DNA of 5,695 bases. Source: Patescibacteria group bacterium. GTDB taxonomy: Bacteria > Patescibacteriota > Gracilibacteria > BD1-5 > UBA2023. The stretch covers positions 1-5,695 of the forward strand of contig JAUPLX010000093.1 of the NCBI GenBank assembly GCA_030836665.1, given 5' to 3'. Below, one piece after another: positions 1 to 5,695 of this stretch. The translations under genes were made by a program, and so were the position numbers. Below the pieces are notes generated by a model. It saw only the letters and a list, made by a program, of their open reading frames with translations. It did no database searches and was not told the origin of the DNA. Position 1 is the first letter of the stretch; each line of letters starts with the position of its first letter.

Positions 1-1115
1 AATTCCGATACCACGCGACGGAACGATTCTTCGCGAAATCCCCTCCCGATGACGGCATTCGTCGATTTCGATACGGACTGAAGCCCTATCTGCACGAACG
101 AAATATTCAATTTTTCCAATTTCCGGAGGGTTTCCGGGGTGCATATCTCGTAACGGACGGCAATCTGATACCGGAAAGGATACGATGCCAAAAGCGATAC
201 GATTTCCTCGATCCGATCGATATTCGTCGTAAGAAAACAGTCGTCGTAGAGATACACGGTCTTGAATCCGTGACGGGAAAGTTCTCCGAGATCCGCCGCG
301 ATGGTTTCGAGGGGGATTTGGCGAATTTTGGAGTATTTTATTCATCGGTAACAATACGTACAACCGTATTTGCAACCCCTTCCCGTCGTTAACATGGCAT
401 ACCCCTGATGGAGAAGGGATTTTTCCAAATGTTCGACGAGCTTCTTTTTCGGCCTCCGATAAAACTCACGGTCATCGGTACGTTCGTCATCATCGTCAAG
501 GAGTCCGACGATGCGGTGGAAAGAGTCCTTATCCCGGATAATGACTCCGTTCCGGTATCCCGGAAACAGATATTCCGAGAGCGGATACGTGACGTCTTCC
601 GAAAAAGATGCCACAGCCTTTCACGCGGCATCCCGGTATACCACGTTCGGAATTTCGGAAAACGGTTTTTTCTGAAAGAATCTCTGGTAGAAGAAATATT
701 CCGCATCCGTACGGACGATAAGGGAAACGAACGGGTATTTCTCCATGAGCGAAACCGCTTCGGTTTCCGAAATCTTAAAGCTTTGGACGATGACCTTCCG
801 ATTCGCGAAGGAATCCGGAGCACGCTCGAAGAGGGATATGAGGTACGGGAGAAGGTATCCGCTCGAATGGTAATATTCTTCCAAAAAGAAGAAAAGGTAT
901 TCTTCTCGGAAGCATGTCAGATTGGCCAATAGTTCTCGGTCGTATTTTTCGAACGGATAGAGACTTTCGACGCTTATGGCACATGGATTCATCCCAAGGC
1001 GCTCCACGAGGGTTCCGCATAAATACCCGGCCGGAAGTTCGGGCATGAGAAGCATTCCCGCATCCCTGGTTTGGGGCGAGAATATTCTTACGGAAGCGGA
1101 GAGAAAATTTTCCAT
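1..1115 (-). CDS. B12-binding-domain radical SAM protein (3' end outside window)
   Basis: Reading TGA as Gly, the frame stays open from the ATG at 1113-1115 to the left edge, giving 371 visible residues with the C-terminus missing. Residues about 8-160 resemble the cobalamin-binding region of B12-dependent radical SAM enzymes: a first strand ending 'IFSPQ', then 'MPELPAGYL'. I see no DxHxxG cobalamin-ligand motif, which is absent in many of these enzymes. Residues 207-215 form an acidic linker. The radical SAM domain starts near 243, with the [4Fe-4S]/SAM motif C248-x3-C252-x2-C255 ('CKYGCTYC'), followed by 'LYDDCFL' (289-295) and 'FVQIGLQSVS' (340-349), both typical of these barrels. Two in-frame TGA codons (621-623, residue 165; 342-344, residue 258) would split it under the standard code. 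The start is the only ATG after an upstream in-frame TAG (1197-1199), but it has no clear Shine-Dalgarno sequence. It is transcribed divergently from the hxs operon. The substrate is unknown; a role in the same modification pathway is inferred from position only. Confidence 0.88.
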
Positions 1116-1243
1116 GCGGCCATTCGGGTTGCGTACCGTATGTCGGATGGAGACGGATCCGACATCCTCCGGAAAGCCTCCGGGAAGAACGGCATTCTAT
1201 CAAAATTTTCTCCGGAGTCACCAAAAAGAAAAACATGCGCCAT
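1088..1243 (-). CDS. Possible small protein, 51 aa, overlapping the start of the B12 radical SAM gene
   Basis: An ATG at 1241-1243 opens a 51-codon frame ending in TAA at 1088-1090, in a different frame from the downstream radical SAM gene and overlapping its start by 28 bp. The composition looks protein-like: it begins 'MAHVFLFGDSGENF' and contains 'MPFFPEAFRRM'. The frame is open for 22 more codons upstream, to a TAA at 1310-1312, but has no ATG, GTG or TTG there. It includes one TGA in that stretch. There is no clear Shine-Dalgarno sequence. A perfect inverted repeat (1140-1165) lies inside it. I recognise no family. It could be a short leader gene translationally coupled to the radical SAM gene, a piece of a frameshifted gene that begins at 1364, or chance. 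Confidence 0.3.
   Translation of the reverse strand: MAHVFLFGDSGENFDRMPFFPEAFRRMSDPSPSDIRYATRMAAWKIFSPLP
1140..1165. repeat. Perfect 9-bp inverted repeat with 8-nt spacer
   Basis: ATGTCGGAT (1140-1148) and ATCCGACAT (1157-1165) are exact reverse complements around the spacer GGAGACGG. The repeat lies 24 bp upstream of the ATG of the minus-strand B12 radical SAM gene. It could be an operator for a dimeric repressor or an RNA hairpin near the translation start. It also falls inside the doubtful 51-aa ORF, so a coding coincidence is possible. Confidence 0.5.
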
Positions 1244-1364
1244 CCGTACCGGAACTTTCGGACATCCTCATGAACGGGGGCCGTTCGGAAAGTAAAAAAC
1301 TTCCTTGATTTAAGAATGTCTTGACGTAAAATTCCCTTTCCCCGATTTTTTTGGGAAAGCTCAT
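1197..1364 (-). CDS. Possible small protein, 55 aa, with strong ribosome binding site
   Basis: The ATG at 1362-1364 follows GAGGAG (minus strand, 1374-1369) by 4 nt, the best Shine-Dalgarno match in the window. The frame runs 55 codons to TAG at 1197-1199 and reads two TGA codons as glycine near its end. It is in the same frame as the radical SAM gene that starts at 1115, with only the TAG and 27 sense codons between them. The C-terminal part contains 'SSGTDGACFSFWG'. Codon use looks less like the neighbours than the overlapping frame at 1088-1243 (for example two TTA Leu codons). Possibilities are a short precursor or leader peptide, the 5' end of a gene broken by a frameshift into the overlapping frame, or no gene at all. 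No family recognised. Confidence 0.3.
1305..1332 (+). promoter_or_regulatory. Candidate sigma-70-type promoter for the hxs operon
   Basis: TTGATT at 1305-1310 (4 of 6 to TTGACA) and TAAAAT at 1327-1332 (5 of 6 to TATAAT) are separated by 16 bp. They lie 53 bp upstream of the hxsD ATG, in the most A/T-rich part of the divergent region. Consensus boxes for this lineage are not established, so this is a pattern match only. Confidence 0.4.
1336..1359 (+). promoter_or_regulatory. Small hairpin in the hxsD leader
   Basis: CTTTCCC (1336-1342) pairs exactly with GGGAAAG (1353-1359) around a 10-nt loop ending in seven T residues. It would fall in the 5' leader of the hxs transcript if the candidate promoter is correct. 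No U-tract follows the stem on the plus strand, so it does not look like an intrinsic terminator. The same bases are the start of the doubtful 55-aa minus-strand ORF. Confidence 0.3.
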
Positions 1365-1368
1365 TTTA

Positions 1369-1374
1369 CTCCTC
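1369..1374 (-). promoter_or_regulatory. Shine-Dalgarno sequence GAGGAG
   Basis: On the minus strand GAGGAG precedes an ATG (1362-1364) by 4 nt. It is much stronger than the sequence before any plus-strand gene here, and is the main reason to consider a translated minus-strand leader ORF. On the plus strand the same bases are CTCCTC and do nothing evident for hxsD. Confidence 0.4.
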
Positions 1375-1384
1375 ACTTGGAATC

Positions 1385-1831
1385 ATGACGGGAAAAGCAG
1401 ACGAAACCCTTTCCATAAAAAACGTCGCCGACGGCGAATTCGAATTCTTCATCGATGACGGGCTTTTTCCGAAAGAGGTGGTCATGAAGGCAATCTACCC
1501 ATTTCTCGACCGATGCTACTTCTTTCTGAGGAGATGTGACGGCGGACTGCTCGTCCGTTGCGTTTTTCAAGACAAGAAAACGGCCGTGGACGCGGAAACG
1601 ATGGCCGGGATTCTCTCCTGATCCATCCTTGACGCGTACCTTAGGGAACGCGTAACCTCGGAAAACCGGGAAATTCGGGAAAAACTCGTCTCGACCGCCA
1701 TCGAACATTCTTTGAAAGAATCGATGGTATTCGACGACGGAGAGAAAAATTTCTGAATCGTAACGGGAAGCGGAAAGAGTATCGACGACATCCTGAAAGA
1801 ACTCGAAGGCGAATTCGAACTTGAGAAATAA
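1385..1831 (+). CDS. hxsD: HxsD-like protein of the His-Xaa-Ser modification system
   Basis: Reading TGA as Gly gives 148 residues from the ATG at 1385 to TAA at 1829-1831. It matches the layout I know for HxsD: an N-terminal strand then 'LFPKEVVMKAIYPFLDRCYF' (about 27-46), and a conserved C-terminal helix with 'ILDAYLRERV' followed by 'REIREKLVSTAIEHSL' (81-110), the counterpart of the family's 'LLNDYxLRE' signature and following IRE segment. The in-frame TGA at 1619-1621 (residue 79) sits just before that signature; a second is at 1754-1756 (residue 124). The acidic tail after about residue 112 makes it longer than the roughly 100 residues usual for the family. HxsD's biochemical role is not established; it accompanies the HxsB/HxsC maturases. 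The start at 1385 is chosen because the family-like sequence begins soon after; an in-frame ATG at 1316 would add 23 unfamiliar residues. Shine-Dalgarno is weak (GGA close to the ATG). First gene of the operon, 9 bp before the next. Confidence 0.83.
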
Positions 1832-1840
1832 TCCCGTACC

Positions 1841-2050
1841 ATGACTAAAAAAGAATACGCCATCGACGTTTCGATATATGAAGAGCCGCTCATACTGAAG
1901 GCGGTTTCCGACTACGAAGAACACTTCCGAAACGAACCGACGGTAAGAATGGAATACGGTTCTGGCATCCTTTCGATAGCGTCGGATGTCGGGAATTCCG
2001 ACGGAACGTTCCGGGAATTTATGAATTATTTGATTTCGCTCCATGTCTAA
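1841..2050 (+). CDS. Small HxsD-like protein, 69 aa
   Basis: A 69-residue protein with no TGA codons, starting at ATG 1841 and ending in TAA at 2048-2050, overlapping the hxsB start by 8 bp (ATGTCTAA). Residues about 7-50 can be laid against the N-terminal half of the neighbouring HxsD by eye: 'IYEEPLILKAVSDY' corresponds to 'LFPKEVVMKAIYPF', followed in both by a strand, a turn with Gly, and another strand. It lacks the HxsD C-terminal helix with the LxAYLRE signature. No Cys, no signal peptide and no membrane segment are seen. It may be a short paralogue forming part of the same maturation complex, perhaps a substrate- or HxsB-binding partner; that is inference from position and shape. A substrate role is less likely because it has no His-Xaa-Ser or Cys-rich core. 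The name of the exact family is unknown to me. Confidence 0.72.
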   Translation: MTKKEYAIDVSIYEEPLILKAVSDYEEHFRNEPTVRMEYGSGILSIASDVGNSDGTFREFMNYLISLHV

Positions 2051-3518
2051 AGCCCTTTCCTCTTCGAAGATATCCAAAGAGTTCGTGCGGGCCATTCGAC
2101 CGAACGAACTCGGTTTTTTCCGTTTCAAGAGATTGGACGATGAAACCATCCTCCTCACTACCGAGTCCGGAAGATTCGCCTATTTATCAGTCGAAGCCTT
2201 CCATGGATTCCTTTCTGGAAAACTGGAAGAAGGCGAAAAACGGCGCGAACTGGAAGAAAAAGGTTTCATCAATCCGGACCAGGCGAAGGCGGCAAACGAT
2301 TTTGCAAAAAAACACGCGTTTCTGGCCTGCGGTCCGAATCTCCACATCCTGGTCGTAACGCTCCGATGCAATCATACTTGCAGGTATTGCCATGCCGCCG
2401 CGGCCTCCATGGACGCAGTGGAACTGGACATGACGCTCGAAACGGCGAAAAACGCCATCGACGCCATCTATTTCACTACCGCTCCGGAGATCACCATCGA
2501 GTTTCAATGAGGAGAACCGCTCGTCAATTGGGAAGTGGTAAAATTCTCAATCGAATACGCGAAAGAAAAGGCAAGAAAACTCGGCAAAGCCACGAAATTC
2601 GCGCTCATCTCCAACATGAGCCTCATGGACAAGGAAAAACTCGCCTTCCTTTTGGATAACGGGGTCGGTCTCAATACGTCATTCGACGGGGATGAGGCGA
2701 CGCATAATTTCAACCGCATATACAAGGAGGGGAATTCCCATGCGAACGTCGTCCGGTGGATTAACGAAATCAATCGGTTTTCCGTAGAAAACTATGCGAA
2801 AAGGAACGTCATCTCGACGCTCCTGACGGTCACGAATTTCACGCTTAAGAATTGGAAAGCTTGCGTGGACGCCCATGTGGACCTGCGGCTCCCGCAAGTA
2901 TTTTGGCGCCCCCTCAGTCCTTTCGGATTCGGGGCGAACGCGAAGAAAACGCTCGGATATTCCCCGGAAGAATTCGTGGAAACGTATGAAAAGGTTCTGG
3001 ATTATCTCATTCAATTACGAACGGAAAAAGGCGTATCCCTCAAAGAAGGCTACACTTCGATTTTTCTGAAAAAAATCCTCAACCGAACCGACCCAAATTA
3101 CGTCGATACCCGTTCGCCGTGCGGCGCCGTAGTAGGTCAGGTGGCCTATAATTACGACGGAAAGATCTACAGTTGCGACGAGGGTCGCATGCTCGGAAGA
3201 ATGGGATTCGAACATTTTCTCGTTTGACAGGTATCCGACGATGCGCGGAAAACGTATTTCGACATGATTACTTCGCCTTCCACCAAAGCGATACTTTCAG
3301 CTTCGGTAATAGAAGGATTGCCCGGTTACGAAGAAGACGCCTACAAACCGTACATAGGATCTTGCCCGGCGCAGAATTTCAAAGCCGGGGGGACGGTATA
3401 CGCGAACTACGGAACCGATTACAAGCGTCGGATAGAAACCGGCATGCTCGACTGCATTTTCCGAAAAATGCGCGATCCGGCAGTCGAATCCATCTTCCGT
3501 TCCTGGATTTGGGAGTAA
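2043..3518 (+). CDS. hxsB: HxsB-type radical SAM/SPASM-like maturase of the His-Xaa-Ser system
   Basis: Reading TGA as Gly gives 491 residues, close to the family's usual length. Residues about 20-76 form the N-terminal region typical of HxsB ('FFRFKRLDDETILLTT', 'GRFAYLSVEAFHGFLSGKL', 'LEEKGFI'). The radical SAM motif is C109-x3-C113-x2-C116 within 'LVVTLRCNHTCRYC'. 'IEFQGGEPLVNW' (152-163) is the SAM-binding GGE motif, whose first glycine (156) is the TGA at 2508-2510. 'LISNMSLMD' and 'NTSFDG' follow. The C-terminal part has C360 and C378 in 'PCGAVVGQVAYNYDGKIYSC' plus 'DEGRM'. A second TGA (3225-3227) is residue 395. From recall of the family, the later segment should read roughly CxxCxYKPxCGxCP. 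Here it is Y429-E-E-D432-A-YKPY-I438-G-S-C441-P, so only the last cysteine remains; C471 is the only one after it. It is translationally coupled to the preceding gene by an 8-bp overlap. It likely modifies a peptide or protein substrate using SAM radical chemistry in the cytoplasm; the substrate is not visible. Confidence 0.92.
2508..2510 (+). other. In-frame UGA glycine codon in the GGE motif of HxsB
   Basis: The codons GAG TTT CAA TGA GGA GAA CCG CTC encode E-F-Q-(TGA)-G-E-P-L. The rSAM motif at this site is QGGEPL, so TGA must be glycine for a working SAM site. This is the clearest marker of translation table 25 in the window. Confidence 0.95.
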
Positions 3519-3532
3519 TAACCCGATTTCCG

Positions 3533-5551
3533 ATGAGAAAAAAAATAATCCGGGTTCGCCCCGTCTCCAAGCTGGATCCGAAAACCCTTGCGGGAGGCTC
3601 CGAATCGGTTTTCAAAGAGATTGGAAACGACATGGTCCTGGACGTTGGAAAAGCTTTTTGGCAGAAGCTCTTTTCCTTGGATTTCGATTCGCTCAAGGGA
3701 AACTGAATTTCCATCCTGGGATGACCGGAAACGCTTGGGCGAGCCATGTCCGGATTCGCGGGCATCACCGAGACCATGTGCGGTTCGGAAGAGGCCGCCG
3801 CGTATTTTCGGATTTTCCAATCCGCCGCGGATGCCTTCAACCGAACGAATCGCGATTGGATGATATCCCTGTCGAATTCGGTATCCCACGCTTCCGCAAA
3901 GTTCAATTCGAACGATGCCGCGCTCGGATGATTGAAGGCGTTCGTCAAAGAAGACGGGGGGGATTTTTGAAAATTTCTTCGGGAAACGAAAGAGAAATAC
4001 TTATCGGTATCGAACAGTATCGTCGTTTTCGAATTTTTCTGGCCAGCCGAACTCTCGCAGATATTCCTCTTGGCGGACGGACTCCGAGAAAGGGGGAATA
4101 CCGTCATCATTGACGCGACGCGGGCGAACGAACAGTCCGATTTCATCCAGTGGATCGAAAAATTCCGATCTCACCCGGAAATCTTCGATTTCTTCGATTA
4201 CTACGTCGTCTATCAGGACTATTGAAAGACCCTCAAACTCCACGTAGAAAGAATCGGAACGGAAAAAGACGTTTCCGGCTTGGGAAACGTGGCCTATCGG
4301 AACGATGAGGGGGCCGTAGTATTTTCAAAACCGAAAAATCCCCCGGAAGACGAGATATTCCGAAATTTCCACGACGCCTATTTCGCATCCGACCGCTTCG
4401 TCACGCGAATTGGTGGGAAAAGATCCGCATACCTTCGATTATTTCCGTATAAATGCTACTGGAGCAGCTGTTTCTTCTGCACGATAAATTCGACCCACCT
4501 GTACGATTACCGCGCAGGTATGGAAAAATACGTTTCCGCATGCGTGGATTTCATTGGAAAATATGGGCTCGAGTACGTATTCTTCGGTGATGAGGCAATC
4601 CGGGCGGAGGATATTCTCCTGTTCGCGAAAACTCTCCTGAAACGCAAAATTCGGGTAATCTACCGCTTCCGCACCCGTTTCGACGAAGCTTACGATGACG
4701 GGGCTTGCGAGATTTTGGCACGATCGGGAGCCCGATATTGCTGAATCGGACTCGAATGCGCGTCAGACCGGGTAAGCAACCTCATCAACAAGGGGCATGA
4801 ACTCAGCATTGAGAAGAAGTCCGGGATTATCGGGAATTTCGACAAACACGGGATTCCGTTCCATAATTATGCCATCCTGGGACTTCCCGGGGAAACTGCC
4901 GAAGAAATGGTTCTCACCCATGCCTTCCTGAAAAGGAATATCGAGGGTCGGTCGAACTACCATTGCACGCCGAACGTATTCGGATTGAATTACGGAAGCA
5001 CGTACGCGAAACATCCCGAAAAATTCGGGATAGAACTTATCGAGACGGGGACGGAGAACGATTTCCTACGACTCAGATTCGAATTCAAGCGGAAAGAAAA
5101 ATTCGGGATTCTTCAAAAGAAGATCGCGGAAGACGTCCACCGCTTGCAATTCACGAGTTTTTTCCATCCGGAGCACCCGTGACTCCCCCCAGTGCCTTTT
5201 TGGGAATTCATCGACCGCTCGGGGTTGTATTACCATATGAAATCTTTTTCCAAAGAAAACCCGTTCCGAAAGAAAACGGTGGGGGATCTCTCCGAAGAGG
5301 CGATTCTCGGAAAGAAGTTTTCGATTTTCCCGTATCTCGTACGAACCCATGACGGGAAACTTGAAAATCTCGGAACCGGATACCGAATCGAGATTCCGAA
5401 AAACCGCGAATTCTCGGAATGGTTCGACGCGTCACGGAACGTTTCCGATAACTTCCATGAAGGGATTTGGAAAAAAACGCTTACGCTCGAGGATTACGTC
5501 GAACTCGTCCGGACGTTGGCGGAGAAAGGGTTCCTTATTCTCGAACGGTAG
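3533..5551 (+). CDS. B12-type radical SAM protein inside the hxs operon, 672 aa
   Basis: One frame runs from ATG 3533 to TAG 5549-5551 once seven TGA codons are read as Gly (3704, 3722, 3929, 3968, 4223, 4742 and 5180; residues 58, 64, 133, 146, 231, 404 and 550). Residues 1-160 are of unknown function. Residues about 165-245 look like a reduced cobalamin-binding fold: 'VVFEFFWPAELSQIFLLADG', then 'DYYVVYQDYGKTL', which matches the DYVVxGEGExxL strand-turn-helix of B12-binding radical SAM proteins. No DxHxxG is seen. The cluster motif is C308-x4-C313-x2-C316 ('CYWSSCFFC'), the C-x4-C-x2-C spacing found in many B12-binding radical SAM enzymes of RiPP loci. 'YVFFGDEAI', 'YCGIGLECASDRV' (Gly404 is TGA) and 'GIPFHNYAILGLPGETAEE' complete the barrel. 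The 190-residue C-terminal part resembles the tail domain of such enzymes. The gene starts 14 bp after hxsB without a well-placed Shine-Dalgarno sequence, and ends 3 bp before the next gene. Possible reactions include methylation or another cobalamin/SAM radical step on the Hxs substrate; this is inferred from context. Confidence 0.9.
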
Positions 5552-5554
5552 CCT

Positions 5555-5695
5555 ATGATCACGCTCAAAAGCCGGACGTTCGTACGAAAGGTTCCTTCCA
5601 TGAAACCGCTCGGGAATTCTTTTACGAAACCGGTAATTTTTTTTCTACAAAGCCATTCGGAAGACGAACGCGGAATATTCCCCACCTGCGGAATC
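5555..5695 (+). CDS. N-terminus of a further operon gene, possibly hxsC
   Basis: ATG at 5555-5557 lies 3 bp after the TAG of the previous gene, and the frame stays open for the 47 codons left in the window ('MITLKSRTFVRKV', then 'KPVIFFLQSHSEDE'). There is no TAA, TAG or TGA in frame. Codon choice resembles that of the neighbours. In known Hxs loci hxsB is paired with hxsC, a second radical SAM maturase with a poorly conserved N-terminus, and this is the expected place for it. The visible part contains no diagnostic motif, so the hxsC assignment is contextual only and no symbol is given. Confidence 0.65.
   Translation, partial: MITLKSRTFVRKVPSMKPLGNSFTKPVIFFLQSHSEDERGIFPTCGI

Noticed and set aside
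408..932. Plus-strand open frame of 174 codons opposite the divergent rSAM gene
   Set aside because: The minus-strand frame carries the CxxxCxxC motif and coherent B12/rSAM sequence; the plus frame is a shadow.
1707..1721. Palindrome ATTCTTT-G-AAAGAAT
   Set aside because: It sits inside the conserved helix coding part of hxsD, with only one base between arms, so it is not a sensible hairpin and is explained by coding.
1433..1819. 12-bp direct repeat GGCGAATTCGAA at 1433-1444 and 1808-1819
   Set aside because: Both copies encode similar acidic-aromatic residues (GEFE) at the two ends of hxsD in the same frame; chance and codon preference explain them.
1373..2158. Long open frame antisense to hxsD and the small HxsD-like gene (261 codons on the minus strand)
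   Set aside because: It lies opposite two supported genes, overlaps the start of hxsB on the other strand, and its Phe/Ser/Arg-rich translation shows no family features. It is a shadow frame.
2508..2510. UGA as tryptophan (table 4) or selenocysteine
   Set aside because: Either residue would replace a glycine of the GGE SAM-binding motif. UGA is also far too frequent and widely placed for selenocysteine.
3225..3227. TGA as the true end of hxsB, with a separate small gene at 3264
   Set aside because: The sequence after it ('GQVSDD', 'YKPYIGSCPAQN', 'GMLD') is the expected C-terminal part of HxsB in the same frame.
3956..3962. Run of seven G residues as a possible frameshift site
   Set aside because: The same frame is supported on both sides (rSAM downstream, continuous open frame upstream), so no frameshift is needed.
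3379..4146. Minus-strand open frame of 255 codons across the hxsB/B12 rSAM junction
   Set aside because: Opposite to two well-supported genes, with Arg/Ser/Phe-rich shadow composition and no recognisable motif.
1385..5551. Apparent multiple broken genes (in-frame TGA stops) suggesting a pseudogene cluster
   Set aside because: Homology continues in frame through each TGA, no TAA or TAG interrupts the same frames, and one TGA falls exactly on an expected rSAM glycine. Recoding explains all of them.

Overview
The window comes from a bacterium that reads UGA as glycine (translation table 25), the code known from the candidate phyla Gracilibacteria and Absconditabacteria (SR1). The evidence is direct. 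Read with the standard code, every large gene breaks at in-frame TGA codons. Read with TGA as glycine, they become full-length radical SAM (rSAM) enzymes, and one TGA supplies the first glycine of the 'GGEP' motif of an rSAM domain (2508-2510). All gene ends inside the window are TAA or TAG. GC content looks close to one half by eye.

Layout. On the minus strand, 1115 to the left edge holds most of a protein with an N-terminal cobalamin-binding-like region and an rSAM domain. Its 3' end lies outside the window. Between 1116 and 1384 is a divergent intergenic region. It holds two doubtful small minus-strand ORFs, a perfect 9-bp inverted repeat, a candidate plus-strand promoter, a small hairpin and a strong minus-strand Shine-Dalgarno sequence. 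On the plus strand, from 1385 to the right edge, is a compact operon: hxsD (148 aa), a 69-aa HxsD-like protein, hxsB (491 aa, rSAM/SPASM-type), a 672-aa B12-type rSAM protein, and the start of a further gene that may be hxsC. Intergenic gaps are 14 bp or less and one junction overlaps by 8 bp.

How the genes may work together. HxsB and HxsD belong to the His-Xaa-Ser (Hxs) system. In that system, paired rSAM maturases HxsB and HxsC plus HxsD are thought to modify a peptide or protein (HxsA) carrying His-Xaa-Ser repeats. Here the set occurs in a recoded, probably ultra-small-genome lineage. It also has two cobalamin-type rSAM enzymes, one inside the operon and one divergent, and an extra HxsD-like protein. 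This HxsB also lacks several of the C-terminal cysteines I would expect to bind its second auxiliary iron-sulfur cluster. Together this suggests a variant peptide- or protein-modification (RiPP-like) locus. No His-Xaa-Ser repeat substrate is visible, so the substrate is either outside the window or of a different type. No tRNA, rRNA, CRISPR array, transposase or convincing terminator was found.
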